Shown: positions 1-12,811, counted from the stretch's first letter. The stretch is DNA of 64,000 nt from Acanthopleura granulata (GCA_016165875.1 JABBOT010000006.1:1513438-1577437); one strand, 5' to 3'. Program-made: numbers and translations. The notes: generated by a model from the letters alone, not told the origin.

Positions 1-949
1 TGATTGAAGAGTAGTCGGTTGGTCAGTAACAGACTAGACACTAGCATGACCAGACCCAACAACATCTACGTTATTAGCTCCATGGTTGATATCTGTCACA
101 GCTTTAGTTAATTTCTGTAAAACACCACATTTTCACAATCAGGTCTTCGCAATGTTCTCAATGTAAACTCACGAACAGCATTGTGGGGCAAGTTAAAGGA
201 ATTATTAAAGAAATACTGTACCGTTTTATTTAATTGATTGATTGGTGTTTAAAATAAATTTAAAATTAAAATTAAAATGAAAAATACAATCCGCAAAGTA
301 AAACTTGGGCATCGAGGGCAATGTGATAGCTGGGAAATGGTCCCACGTAACCGGTGAAATATGGCTTTTAGTTGACCACCTCAAATAGGGTGATTCACGC
401 AAAATCTTAAATGATAACGTGGATGCTTAACTGCGTGATCACGTGGATGCTTAACTGCATGAATAACCTGCATGCTTAACTGGTCATTAAATTAAATTTA
501 ATAAATATTTACAAGAAAACAAGCAAACTTTAGTTCATCAGCTGAGTCCTGGTCTATGCTAGAATACAACACAAAAGACTACAGTTTATCGCTAATCGCC
601 ACGTTGCCAATATTTCGGCCATATCCATGGTCACAAAAATTCTTGAGTATGGTGTTAAATGGAAATCAAATAAATGAACTGATATTCAATCGCCAACCGG
701 GCGTACTAAGTTGTTAAGATTGACCCCATGCTGGGCTGAACACAGGACTGTAACACAGGGGGAGTACCTTCTAGGACACTCGGCCACTCGGTAACAGAGG
801 TGAACTATGAGGTCTAAGGTGTTGACCGTATTACAAGCAAAAAAAATTTGAAGTACTTCTGGCTCTTAGTCGTGTGAAAAAAACGTTATTTTCGTCTGTT
901 ATGCTCAACAGCTAAGAATCACCGCGGGTTGGTCCGTTTGCATCGTTTT
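1..949. other. No gene seen
   Basis: A/T-rich. Apart from a family A fragment near 310-400 and a short repeat (gtggatgcttaactgc) at 420-485, nothing is recognised. Confidence 0.5.
310..400 (-). repeat. Dispersed repeat family A fragment
   Basis: Matches the minus orientation of the 3' half (gtgatagctgggaaatgg ... ccggtgaaatatggc ... gttgaccacctc). Confidence 0.35.
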
Positions 950-1466
950 CATAATACTGTGCACATATATTAAATGTGACGACAGCACAGCATTTTGAAT
1001 AATTCCGGATCAGTGCCGTCTTATAATTGCATTTCACGTCACTGCAATTTGTTTTTACTGCTAACTCTGCATAGTGCTAGGGGGTCTGTGAGTAGTTACT
1101 CTGCATAAACATTGGTGCTAGAGGGTCTGTGAGTAGTAACTCTGCATAAACCCTGGTGCTAGAGGGTCTGTGAGTTGTTACTCTGCATCAGCCATGGTGT
1201 TAGGGGGTCTGTGAGTTGTTACTCTGCATCAGCCATGGTGTTAGGGGGTCTGTGAGTTGTTACTCTGCATCAGCCATGGTGTTAGGGGGTCTGTGAGTTG
1301 TTACTCTGCATCAGCCATGGTGTTAGGGGGTCTGTGAGTTGTTACTTAAACACTTACATGAACACTTAGAATAGAACCCTAACTGTGACAAACTGACAAG
1401 TGGCCGTATTTGACAAGTAACGTACCAACAATCACACTGTCGTCGTTGTTCTAAGCTGCACTCATC
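950..1466 (+). repeat. Dispersed repeat family A, copy with internal array
   Basis: Plus-orientation copy of a recurring 300-450-bp segment. Shared marks are the words cagaattttgaataattc, a GCTAGGGGGTCTGTGAG block, TACATGAACAGTTAGAATA, CCCTAACTGAGGTAAATTGAC and AATCACACTGTCGTCG. The GCTAGGGGG block is expanded as a 41-bp tandem array. Confidence 0.6.
1072..1345 (+). repeat. 41-bp tandem array (about 6.5 units)
   Basis: Unit contains GGTCTGTGAGTTGTTACTCT and CAGCCATGGTGTTAGG. The last three units are almost identical, the first ones diverged, as expected of recent unequal exchange. Confidence 0.85.
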
Positions 1467-1633
1467 TATACTGTAAACTACATATGCTTTACGAACACAA
1501 CTATGTCTGTACAGAAATGTACTGTTATGCAGAAAACAAACCATACGGACATGTTTTGGGTAGGTTATGCTCGTCCATGTCCATGGCTGGCCACTGGACA
1601 AAACGCATTATATGCAAAGGTATATGGTTTTAC

Positions 1634-2049
1634 AGGTATAAAAACACTGATTGGATTTTGTATCCAAGAGTCAGGCGCACAGAAAACGGTGGGGAGGGGT
1701 AGGGATTGGCTGTATCTCTGAAGTGTGTTGAAGTACTGTCAAGCAATTTTGCCAGCATAAACTATGACAAATAATGGTTGAAAAAAAGTCCATCACTTGT
1801 GGCTACAAATAAACAGGGAAAAATATCATCCAATGAGCAAGTGCCGCCTACACCCTGTTTCTATGGCGATAGGACTCTGAATTCCAGCTGCTTTATTTTG
1901 AGAAAATGGTGGTCAACCCCTGATGATATTTGGACATGTTGTATGACAGGCATCTAGTTATTTGACAGTATGTGTCATTCGGGCCAACCAAAATTAGGGA
2001 ATACAGTTTTAGGTGAGTGTTCTTTGTGAAATTACTATATAAATAGTAA
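1634..2049 (+). repeat. Dispersed repeat family B, copy 1
   Basis: About 415 bp closely matching 46263-46681 in the same orientation, from aggtataaaaacact through tgacagtatgtgtcatt to actaaatag-like ends. No coding capacity seen. Confidence 0.8.
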
Positions 2050-3024
2050 GGATATTTGTGGTGGTTTTATACTTCTATGATTCAATGCACAGTTCATCCA
2101 CCATTCTCAAGTCCGAGTCACTACTAAGCTGGATAACATGTTACACAGCGACTCTCACATTAATACGAGCCACTTTGAACACATGAAGATTACACGGGAT
2201 CTGTTCGATCAATGACGAAATATCCACGGAAAGAAGTATTCTCAGCCTTCAGTAAACATTCGTTATGCAGACTTCAGTTGTAAAAAATACTGCATTACAA
2301 CTCGATTTTTCTCAACTATTCGACGCGTTATGTGACTTGTTGAACTACAGTTTTTTTTTATCTCTGTGTTGAGAAACAATAACAATAGGCCATAACCCAG
2401 TTCGCTGAGTAAAGCGCCGGATCTACCTATACGTAAAATATACGCGGAATTAGCCCCCCCTCCCCTCCCAAATCTTGGAAGGAATGGTGTGTATCTAATC
2501 TAGAGCTTGATCTCGGAGAATGTCGTAGTAGGCAAGTCTCGCAGTGTTCAGAATGTTCGTCCGCATCTTACCTCTCCAAGACGACTTGCGATTCAATCCA
2601 TGCGTTGCGTGTAAACTATATCTTACGCAATTCTCTTACAGTCTTGCGTGAGCAGACAGAGTATGATGCGTGCAGCGGAGTAGTTGTCAGGAGACTGTCG
2701 GTGTGCACTTCAGCTCGGCTCGGATATAGGTTATTTAGTGTGACTGCCATTGAACACCTCGGGACGGTTAAAACATCTCTAGAAGATGAGGTTATATGTA
2801 CTTAACACAGTCTAATATGCAGGAAGAATGTGCCGTGTGACTCATAACACCGATCGTTTGAGTGATTCTGCCTCAGCCACGGTGCCAGAGAGCGTGTAAA
2901 TTTGCTATTATCAAACTGTTGTACCTACTCTAGCTTTACTCACCATGCAGTAAACATTTACATTTCATTCTTGCATAAACATGGATTTTGTTGCTGGACT
3001 AACCCTCCCCCTAGGTCTGGATGC
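2050..3024. other. No gene seen
   Basis: Contains a C-rich run near 2454-2467 and only short open frames without splice or codon support. Confidence 0.45.
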
Positions 3025-3285
3025 TTTGTATTGTTTTGATGTCATTGTTTTTGAAATGTGATGACCACGCAGAATTTTGAGTAATTCTAGTCAGCAACCT
3101 CTAACAAACTGGGTGTAGTCTAAGTTGCTACATTTTAAGCATTTACATGAACAGTTAGAATAGCACGCAGTGTGACGTAAGTTGACAAGGGTCAGATTTC
3201 ATCGGTTTTGTATTTGATCATTTTCACTGACAGGTAGCGTTGTCTCCGCCGTTTAGTTTACTCTCTTTGCAGTATTATTATGTAT
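3025..3285 (+). repeat. Dispersed repeat family A, diverged copy
   Basis: Retains cagaattttgagtaattctag, acatgaacagttagaata and a degraded end (tttactctctttgcag). Confidence 0.4.
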
Positions 3286-3984
3286 TCATTGCAACCGACA
3301 AGGAAGATATTGATCTATCTGCTTCATATGCCCGTCAACAAATATACGGACAAAGTGATGCAGGTGTTTGGGTGAAATTTTGGACACAGATGTGTCTTGA
3401 AATGAGAGTCAATCAATGATAAAATATACATGTTTAGTAGTGTCCCTTTAATGCCTGTGATTCGGGAAAGTCTACATTTAGCTGCGGCGTAGATTTATGC
3501 ACCGGGGAGACTTTTGTACTGTATTGATTTATGTATGATTAATTGGATCGGCATTTTACGACGGCGGTTACGTGCTTACCATGAAGGGAACCGTCTATAG
3601 CAAATGGATCCCGCCGCACCTTGCCATGTAGCTGGTAAGATCGCTTGACTGAAAGCCGCAGATGATTTATTGCCTTTAAGATAAGAGCGTAGCAGAGTGT
3701 ATGTTAGGGAGGAGGAATATAAACAAGCAGCAGAGAAAACCTTTGGTTTAATGATCATTCCTTCGCCTTCTATTCACTAACTCTGCTTATTATCATAGTA
3801 CATTGAGTCAGAAATGTTCTATGTTTTGGGGGGTTTTTTGACGTTACAATCAATACTGTTCAAAAGTAGCACCTGGATTTATTTTTGTTATTTATGCTTT
3901 CTTGTTAATTGCTATGTGCCATGTTTTGATGGAATGAATCAGGATGGATAAAAGTGGAACTTCGCCGTCAAAAACTATAGCGTC

Positions 3985-4755
3985 TGTAACAAACCACTAC
4001 ACATGTCACAAACCACTGCACCTGTCATGAACATCTGGACTTGTCACGAACTATTGCACCTGTCACAAACTACTGCACCTCTTACAAAACACTGCACTTG
4101 TTAAAAACATCTGCACCTGTCAAAAAATCTGCACTTCTCACAAACCACTACATCTGTCACGAACTCCTACATTTTTCACAAACCATTGAATCTGTTAAAA
4201 AACATTTACCCTTGTAACAAAGCATTGCACGTGTCACAAACCACTACACCTGTCACAAACTACTGCACCTGTAACAAACTTCTGCACCTCTCACATAACA
4301 CTGCACCTGTCACACACCCGTCACGAACTATTGCACCTTTCACAGACCATTACAACTGCCACAAACCTCTATACCTGCCACAAACCACTGCACCTGCCAC
4401 AAAGTACTGCAACTGTCACAAACCACTACACCTGTCACAAACTACTGCACCTGTAACAAACTTCTGCACCTCTTACATAACACTGCACCTGTCACACACC
4501 CGTCACGAACTATTGCACCTCTCACAGACCATTACAACTGCCACAAACCTCTATACCTGCCACAAACCACTGCACCTGTCACAAAGTACTGCAACTGTCA
4601 CAAACCACTGCACCTGTCACAAAGTACTGCAACTGTCACAAACCACTGCACCTGTCACAAAGTACTGCAACTGTCACAAACCACTGCATCTGTCACAAAC
4701 CTCTGCACCTCTCACATACAACTGCACCTGTCACTAACAACTGCAACTGTCACGA
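3985..4755 (+). repeat. CTGCACCTGTCACAAAC tandem array with 180-bp higher-order unit
   Basis: Units of 18-20 bases (ctgcacctgtcacaaacca and variants). A 180-base block repeats almost exactly from about 4267 and 4447, so there is a higher-order period. The 183-aa open frame across 4186-4737 only mirrors this array. Confidence 0.85.
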
Positions 4756-6705
4756 ACTACTGCATCTATGCCAAATCACCCTGATAAGCCAATTCAACTC
4801 AGGAATCCGGACGAAAGTCTGTAGGGGTTTGACTTTACATAATGAATTAGACGTTGTATACGTAGCATACAAGGTTTAATTCATGATGATAGGGTTTGGC
4901 TGTTGTTGAAAACATGCCATTGCATCCAACATACTGTCCGAACAAGGCGCTATATCACCAAGAGCGACAACACTGATCATCCGCAGATTCAGGTGAAAAA
5001 TAAGCATACTGACACGATACAGACGAGTGCTGACGTCATAAGTAGGTCACGACAAGTCTGTAAATAAAACTGTTTGACCCATATATGTGTTTTCCGTGTG
5101 TTTTCTGGCTTATCTTGCCTGACCTGTATTTTACCACGTGGTGGAGGTATGGCGAACTCGACCTAAGGTGGTGCATAAGACGTTGGCCTTGAGAGGTAGG
5201 ATAATCCTCTGCTTTGCAGATTGACGTTGTGAAAACCGCAACATCTATTTAAGTTATGCGTAGACTGTAGTCCGTGCAGGCAGTTACTCTAGAGCATTAA
5301 TACACAGGTGGTATTTATGGAGTTACGCAGAGGTTACCGGTGTGTTGGAAGCGCCTTGGTAAGGATACACGCTCACTGCTTAATATTTATTTATTTCATT
5401 GGTGTTTTACACAGCACTCAAGAATATTTCACGTATGCGACTGCGGTACTGCTTAATAATCCTTCAGTTTAGGTTCACTAGCTAGGTTCAGCCTGATCTG
5501 AATACAGAACTGAGCTGTGGATACCACTGTGGCATCAATCAATACGCCCCCGTAGCCCAACACTGTAGCAGCAATCCGGCAGACAGTCCCTGCTAAACAC
5601 TTATGACCTCTATGCTTAAAATTCCGGGCCAGTGAGAGGCATGACAATATAGGTTACACATGCGCAATTCGGGCAATTGAGTCCATGATTTGGCTCCGAA
5701 TTTAACAGTGTCGGGACACTTATGGAATAATATTGCCACGCAGATAGTCTAGGTTGTTGATACACTAGAAATTTCCACAATGTCATTTTACACCTAGTTA
5801 AACATGTATCAGAATTTTGTTTACTTTGGACAGACAAAACTGAAAACTTTTGCCAAGATTACTAACTCCCCTCCTAGAGGGTACCAAGGTGGCAAAATGC
5901 CATTACGTCACTCAAGGAGCATCTGCTCAAAAGTACTGACCATGCTACGTTTGGTTTTTTCATATGTCAAAGCCGTGTGTGGTGGTGCGACACGACATCA
6001 CGCGGAAGTTTTGAGATATATTGTTGTAGTTGAAGTTGACCAATTTTCGGCATAAATATAAGGAAAATCAATGTATTGTGTAACATATGGGCTTGTGTTG
6101 TTTTGGTGGCCATGAAAAGCCCGTAAAGCTTTATTCCACGCTATCTCACGACAGATGTACAAAACTTACTCATGATTCAGTCTGGTGTTTAAAACGTGAT
6201 CCGAGGGAGCACAATATGAATTTGTACATTTGAACTATGTGTGAAGCAGTTATTGCAGGCACACCAACGACGCTCCACAATCAGTGAAATCCTTTAATAC
6301 ACGTAAGCGCCCAATTCAAATTTGAAATTATTAGGAACAGCGGGGAAACTGTGTGAATGCGGAAACACGACATCTGAAGGCAATTGGCGGCAAGAAATAG
6401 AGATTCCTTCACGTGATGTAATTTTTGGCAGGCCTCAGAGAAACACTGACTGTGATTTCCACGATATCTCATCGTTTGGTCAAGATTCGGGTTCAAAACT
6501 ACATGCAGCCGTTGCTGTTTGCCATTTTTTGTCATTTATTTGAAGAACTCTGTACCGAGTCTTTACGGATAAGGTCTATGACTGAAGGAAAACTGAGTGC
6601 CCATTGAAAAGACACCTTCCTTCACCAGGCAATTGAAAACTTCTGGACTAAAGGTCAAGGCAAAAATTGGATTTGAACCGCGATCACTTTATTTAATATG
6701 TAATA
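4756..6705. other. No gene seen
   Basis: Short open frames of 60-84 codons on both strands (5.4-6.6 kb) show no signal, domain or splice support. One SINE tail fragment at 5388-5450. Confidence 0.45.
5388..5450 (-). mobile_element. SINE type 1 tail fragment
   Basis: tatttatttcattggtgtttt and actcaagaatatttcacgta. Confidence 0.65.
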
Positions 6706-6847
6706 TTTATTTACTTATTTATTTATTATTTATTTACTTACTTTCTCACTTACTTACTTACTTGATTGGTGTCTCACGTCGTATTCAAGAATATTTCACT
6801 TATACGACGTCGGCCAGCATTATGGAGGGAGAAAACCGGGTAGAGTG
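6706..6847 (-). mobile_element. SINE type 1 tail with extended A/T tail
   Basis: Long ATTT/ACTT tail followed by ttcaagaatatttcacttat and ggccagcattatgg. Ends about 150 bases before the P450 start codon, so it sits in the likely promoter. Confidence 0.8.
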
Positions 6848-6994
6848 AAGGGTCTGTTAGTCAGGGCGAGATGTCAGTATATCACTCAAGTATTCTTCAA
6901 GTACACAAACCAATAAATATTACCAGTGCGTTTCAATTATTGCCCTACGACATTTTACAGGTGAAAAATACCACAGCATTGGCAGATATCCGAA

Positions 6995-7543
6995 ATGGAG
7001 TTTATGACCTGGATGTTGCTGGGTGTAGTCTTGCTGGTCTCAGGTCTGCTTCTGACCCAGAGGAGCTCTTCCGGTCATCGTCTACCCCCGGGCCCACGGG
7101 GATTGCCCCTCATTGGCTGCCCCTGGGCGCTGCTCAGTGAATTCCACGTCCTCTTTACCCACATGGCCGATACCTGGGGTGAGATATTCAATCTTAACGT
7201 CTTCGGAGAAAATCACATTGTCTTGAACACGGCCGAAGTTGTCCGAGAGGCGTACTCTTCACCGGAAACTGCCGATCACTTTTCCGGCAGACCTCCGGCA
7301 CCTAGCTTCGCCACAGAATCGTTGATCAACTCTATCACCTTTATGTGGCCATCACCGATCCTCACGAAGCGTCGTAAACTCGTACACAAGATCCTGCTTC
7401 ACTACGGCGAGGGACTTCGTGAGACGGAGAGGACGATTCAGGAGGAGTTAACTCATGTGATAGATTGGTTGGAAAAGGCTGGAGGGTCCGTGAACATGGA
7501 CGAGGTTATCTACCCTTCTCTAATAAACATTCTGACCATATTG
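6995..7543 (+). CDS. P450 exon 1
   Basis: 183 codons: membrane anchor, PPGPRG hinge and N-terminal P450 fold. It ends at codon TTG followed by the donor gtgagt, phase 0. Confidence 0.92.
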
Positions 7544-10500
7544 GTGAGTGAATAGGTACTGAAATAGATTTCAATCAAAAAGGCCTCAAACATTAGCACT
7601 CCTCCTTTAACGACATTTTTGGAAGTGACGTAGCCATTATGTGTCTGATTTCAAGGTCAGACTATACTGCCACCCACATCGTCTTAAACGACACAATCAC
7701 ATTATATGAGAGATGTAAGGCATCACACGAACACATCATCCTCGTGCCGTGATGTCGTCAGCGTGATGACACAATTGCATTATATGAGAGCTGTAATATG
7801 TCCCTTGCTGCAAGAAAGCGTCGTCTTTTTAGGGCCGAAAGGACGGAACAATTGAAATTGAAAGCTATTTTAAACCAGTAAACGTTAAAAAATATCCACA
7901 ATTCAAGACAACGTATAACACGTCCTTTTTCATCATTCCTGATACACTTAATTCATCCTGTTTTCCAGTTAAAAGGTAGTCGTTTTGAGTACGGTTCGCC
8001 AGCCCTGGAGAACGTTCGCCTGCTGGACGAGTCTGCGGCCCGTGGGGCTTCAGCCACCAGCGGCCTGCTCATGTCCGTGCTACCATTCCTCAGACATCTG
8101 CCCCTGGGGCCAGGCAAACACGCTCTGGACAACATCCGGAGTACACGGCAGTTTGAAAAAGACTACTTCTATGAGAGTAAGGTATGTATACAGGCTAATG
8201 TGTCACGTTGGGTAAAAGGACTACCTCTATGATAGTAAGGTATGAATACAGGGTAATGTGTCACGTTGGGTAATGTCTGTGTTTCCAGGTGAGGTTTAGC
8301 CCGATTAAGATAAAGACCTCTTAGCTATGCACATAGGGGTGTGGTTGATACATAAAGATGTAATCATGCAGACATTCCCAATTCCGATATATGAACACCT
8401 GAAACGGAAGAGCAACTGCAAAACATATTTTTGATTTGGATGCTGATAACAGTTAAAACATTCCGTGTGTCTTTTCCGACACCACAGAAAACTGTTGACT
8501 GGTTCTCTTTGTATGACTTAATCTTAGGTTTCGCATGTACTTGCATTTACTACTATTGTATATTTTCTTAATTTTTTGTTGGTTTGTGTCGAGTCTTGTT
8601 TTGTTTTAAAATTCGTCCTCAGTGGGAGAACGTACATGAACCATCCTTTATTGCTGATGACTGGCATGCGAATTTCAGTTACGACACCTAGATTCAGGTG
8701 CATTAGAAACATTTTGCCTATTTCTACATTACATTTATTCACTACAGCCATATACTCCCTCTTTGCGGTTGTCGAGGTGCTCTGTAATCATTTGTTTTCT
8801 CCATTTACGTCTGCTTGCTTTACAGGTCACATACAATCCAGAAGCGACCCGAGGTATGATTGATTTCCTCCTCCGCCACCAGGAGGAGCTCAAACTTGAG
8901 ACAGGAAGTAGCTGGCTGGATGATGATTCCATTAAAGCAATCATACAGGAGATGGTTGGCGCAGGTAGGGAAATGAAACGTCTGTTTACTGACGAAATCT
9001 GAAAATTTTAAAAGATTCTAGAAATAGAAATTTCCTAATTTGACGAATGAAAGAAGAAATATCCCATGAGTTGTCTATGTGAGTGATGAGAGGCATAAAA
9101 TATTGAAATTTAAAAAAAATTGTAATGTCTACATTTTCTGTAATATAGAGATATTGATTTCAGAAGCAGATATTTTATAATTTGACCAGTCATTTGGTTG
9201 TCATATGCGGGGTGGTTCATGAAGGGAAATGTGAGTGACGTTTGCCATGACCAGCACGTAATGGCTCATTTTACATTAACTTAAAATGTTTTTTCATGCA
9301 GGTTATAAGCAATTCATGCAATATAAACCTTTTCCATGACAGATTATTATTTTATCCTTAGGTTCAATCACCACTAGAGGCGCCCTCTATTCCTTCTTTC
9401 TCATCATCGTGCACAAACCGGAAGTAGCCAGGAGAATACAGGATGAGATCGAGTCTGTCATTGGTTCCGGTCGCTTCCCATGCCTACAAGACCGACAAGA
9501 CATGCCATACTCGGTGGCCGCCATCTTTGAACTCCTGCGGTACATTTCCCACGTGCCTATTGGTGTTCCGCGCGTGACGACTGCTGACGTCAAATTCCGA
9601 GATTACGTCATACCAGCAAAAACCAAAGTGAGTGACTTGTTTAGAGTCTGATCATGTAGATGCTTTAAATTCTGTTTAATACATATAGATCAGGAAAAAG
9701 TTTGGTGCGTGGCCAATGACGTCGCAGGCTACAATGAACAAAAATGCATATATTTATATAAGTCACTGACTCTGAATAACACTATATCTGGTCAACCCGA
9801 TATATACTAAACAACTTCTAACGTTGCGACACTCACTGAAGTGTCTTCAACAGAAAATGGCAAGAATACTCTCACACAAGTGTATATATATATGTATAGA
9901 AACAATCAGTGAGTAGAGCTCATTAGAGGGACTGTAATCTGTAGAACATGGTCTATTTTCTGGTAAAGATTTAATGGTGAATCCAGTTCTTTCAAGTTTT
10001 TCTTCCAGATGGGAGAAAGTCTGAAGCGTAAGTTACCGTTCCTGTTTAGTAAGGGACTCCTGACTTTCATTCATGTAGCTTCGTTCACACCTCTCTCAAA
10101 GCATCGAAGGCTCTACCGGTTAGCGCGCTAGCGCAGCGCAACGACCTAAAAAGCCTCCTACCAATGCGGTCGCTCTGAGTTCAAGTCCTGCTCATGCTGG
10201 TTTCCTCCCCGGCCGTACGTCTGCCAGCAACCTGTGGTCGTGGGTTTCCGCTGGGCTCTGTCCGGTTTTCTCCCATCATAATGCTGGCAGCCCTCGTGTA
10301 AGTGAAATATTCTTCAGTACGGCGTAAAACGTCAATTAAATAAATACATCAAAGTGTCGACTCTCTCTATCGATGATCCTAATTCGTGACCAGTGACTAT
10401 TTGTTCCTAACTGCTTTTAAATTGGAAAGATTGGGATGATTGGTCTAAAAACGTCTTTTCGTGACTTGGGCATTTCACTTACACTTTTCTATTTGATAAT

Positions 10501-12198
10501 TAAATTGCGAGACCAGCGTCCTTTCATATTTCCAGGTTTCCTCCCACCGTAATGATGGCCTATGTCGTATAAGTGAAATATATTCTTGAGTACGGCGTAA
10601 AACACCAATCATATAACTAAATAAATTATATTTTCCTACGTGAAACGTCCCGAAATGTTTTCAGGCTGATGTATAAGCAACGATGATGACCTAATCCGGT
10701 TTCCGTATGGATGCGGTAACCTCTCTCCTTCCTCTGTCTCAGATTATGGCTAACGTGTGGTTAATTCACCATGACGACCGCACTTGGGATGACCCCTGGG
10801 AGTTCAAACCGGAAAGATTCCTGGGCGAGGATGGAAAACTCGTCTCAGCTGACCACCCAAACAGGAAAAAGTATGTCCACAACCCATGTAAAATCTTAGT
10901 CATCTTTTCTCCATCTATCATCCGACGCTTTAAACTTTGGTCGAAACTTCATCGCTCAAATATGGTCCAAGTTTATTTCGAAAGAAAAGCATATAGCCTA
11001 ATATACAATATACATGCTTTAACCATGTAATCCTTTTTAAATATGTTATCAACTGCGCTTAGTGTGAGCATTCTTTAGACCCCAATCATATGTAGTTTCT
11101 TGCAGGTTCCAGCAAGCCACCATGTTTATTTGTATTTGAGGCAATTTCATGACCGCATGTGGAAATAAGCAATGGCGTGAACTGTATCATAGACGCAGCA
11201 CACTGTCCGTCTGAAGTACATGTGTACCACGCGGAAAATCCCCCCAAATATGCCCATCACGAATAGAATATACGTTGATAACATTTTATCAAGTTGGCAT
11301 TGAACACTTGAATGCAAATTTGACAAACAGCAAAACCGGGTCATTCAGGTGATACACATGTATATAATGTACGTGTAGTATATATAAGGCTATTTTTTTA
11401 TGGTTGACAGATCGCAGTTATGACGAATCAATCAGTCCATTGTGAAAGCTTTTCCCTATTGTGTAACGTGTAACTAAGAAACTACATGCATATCAGCATA
11501 ATCGTTATTACGAGTTCGGACCTCTTGAGTATAACAGTCCTAGTTATGAAAATTGGATGATACCACTCTGGGTATCTCACCGGTAACCTCAGAGTGAGAC
11601 CCATAATCGCCAGCATTGTGTGTGCATGTAGATCACTATGTCAACGGGTCTAACACATAAACTGGAGATAGCTGACCTGAGGATGTTTGTTTATGATTTC
11701 AACTGATGTACATGTCTGGCGAAAGGCAATATTTGACTGTTTTCATGTTTTAAAATTGAAAATACCGGTATTGTTTCGTCCTGTTTATGCATTATTTATG
11801 TAGAGGGCCTCTGGGAAGAGCATAGTGTGTAATTTGAGTTACCTTCTTTAGATGAGGGCCTCATTTATTCCTTCATTCAAGACCTTACGTTGGGCGTACA
11901 TTACAATTAAACAGTTCTTGGGTGGCATCCACGAATGTAGTACATATATATCGTGATTTTAATAACTTTTTAATTTGTCTTACACAGTTTGTTACCATTT
12001 GGAATAGGACGAAGATCGTGTGTGGGAGAAGCCTTCGCAAAGTCCCGGATGTTCCTTTTTATCACAACCTTACTCCAGAGGTTCCATTTCACCCGAGATC
12101 CCACGAGGCCTCTGCCGTCATGTGACCCTAGAACCTACATAGGCGGTCTCGTCTTTTCGCCATGTCCTTACTATGTCAGAGTGAGGACACGAGAATAA
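6995..12198 (+). CDS. Cytochrome P450, CYP2 clan (six exons, complete)
   Basis: Haem-thiolate monooxygenase, expected to be anchored in the endoplasmic reticulum and to oxidise small lipophilic substrates using NADPH-P450 reductase. Exons 6995-7543, 7969-8181, 8826-8964, 9362-9627, 10743-10870 and 11988-12198 join in frame (phases 0,0,1,0,2) with GT donors and AG acceptors to give 501 residues, normal for the family. Visible in the protein: hydrophobic N-terminal anchor (about residues 5-21), proline hinge PPGPRG, I-helix AGSIT at 300-304, K-helix ELLR at 357-360, PERF at 412-415, and haem-binding FGIGRRSCVG with the ligand Cys443. The PPGPRG hinge and the text after the Cys (GEAFAKSRMFLF) resemble CYP1/CYP2/CYP17-type enzymes; the subfamily is not decided. 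The start is the first ATG before the anchor, in context cgaaATGG. No frameshift or missing catalytic residue seen. Confidence 0.93.
7969..8181 (+). CDS. P450 exon 2
   Basis: 71 codons between acceptor ttttccag and donor gtatgt, phase 0 at both ends. Encodes the F-G region (LPFLRHLPLGPGKHALDN). Confidence 0.92.
8826..8964 (+). CDS. P450 exon 3
   Basis: 139 nt between acceptor ctttacag and donor gtaggg. Carries the start of the I-helix (EMVGAG). Ends in phase 1, inside the Gly301 codon. Confidence 0.92.
9362..9627 (+). CDS. P450 exon 4
   Basis: 266 nt between acceptor atccttag and donor gtgagt. Completes the AGxxT I-helix motif (T304) and carries the K-helix ExxR (E357, R360). Phase 0 end. 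Confidence 0.93.
10100..10348 (+). mobile_element. tRNA-derived SINE type 1, full
   Basis: In P450 intron 4. tRNA-like head (ggttagcgcgctagcgcagc; B-box-like gagttcaagtcc), body ctcatgctggtttcctcc, tail gtgaaatattcttcagtacgg and caattaaataaata. Inactive as a tRNA gene by sequence. Confidence 0.85.
10531..10628 (+). mobile_element. SINE type 1, 3' tail
   Basis: Truncated copy in P450 intron 4 keeping cctcccaccgtaatgatgg to aacaccaatcatataac. Confidence 0.8.
10743..10870 (+). CDS. P450 exon 5
   Basis: 128 nt between acceptor tctgtctcag and donor gtatgt. Carries the meander sequence with PERF (412-415). Ends in phase 2. The intron before it holds one full and one partial SINE. Confidence 0.92.
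11988..12198 (+). CDS. P450 exon 6 (haem-binding, terminal)
   Basis: 211 nt from acceptor cttacacag to TAA. Carries the haem-binding loop FGIGRRSCVG (Cys443 is the iron ligand) and the L-helix. The stop TAA overlaps an AATAAA at 12194-12199. Confidence 0.94.
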
Positions 12199-12281
12199 AA
12201 GTTTCAAATATTTGATATCAGATGTTTCCGGCTGTCGGATTTATTAATTTTCTTCACGGAAAACTTAGAAATGCCAATAAA
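12194..12281 (+). terminator. P450 poly(A) signals
   Basis: Two AATAAA hexamers: one at 12194-12199 overlapping the stop codon, one at 12276-12281 about 78 bases after it. The second is the more usual placement; a 3' UTR near 100 bases is inferred. Confidence 0.5.
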
Positions 12282-12728
12282 TATGTATATTTTTTTAACT
12301 TAGGGTGCAGTTTATGGACTTGACATGTCAAGAAGAAGAAAACATTATCATTCTCAGTTACACCCAAAATATGCTCTTTATTATCTCATGCAACATGTTA
12401 CAGTACACCTCCCACCATGTGCTAATCTTCACCAAGTGCACTTTTGCGTCAAAATCCACAAAATATGTATAAAAACAGTGACTTTGGATCAGTACTCATC
12501 CAGTTTTGACCCTTGCACCATGTCCAGTTTTCAAATGCTCAGTTATTAGTGACCCAAAAAATCATAACAGATCAACACGGATAGGTCGGCCCATCAGTTT
12601 TCCGTCAATTCTCCCACAAAGACAGGAGACAACAGCAATAACAACGCGCGACTGTTTGTTCATCATGTCAAACATGTTTAGTTCTCAAGCAGAGCCACGT
12701 CAGCCGTATTTCTGCCATCTCAGCATTG

Positions 12729-12811
12729 GACTCACAGCGACTGCACAGGTGGGAGTCTTCGAGTCATAACGCTGCGTTAGCGCTCTAACCGACTGAGCCA
12801 GGAAGGGCCCT
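12729..12811 (-). mobile_element. SINE type 1 head fragment
   Basis: Only the tRNA-like head: cataacgctgcgttagcgct and accgactgagccagg. Confidence 0.7.

Noticed and set aside
4186..4737. 183-codon Cys/His/Thr-rich open frame
   Set aside because: Mirrors the 18-20-bp tandem units; no start context, signal peptide or variation pattern of a protein.
10100..10180. tRNA-like sequence as a functional tRNA gene
   Set aside because: Only A- and B-box similarity; no cloverleaf with a proper acceptor stem. It is a SINE head; the same holds for 13133, 27413, 53770 and 56207.
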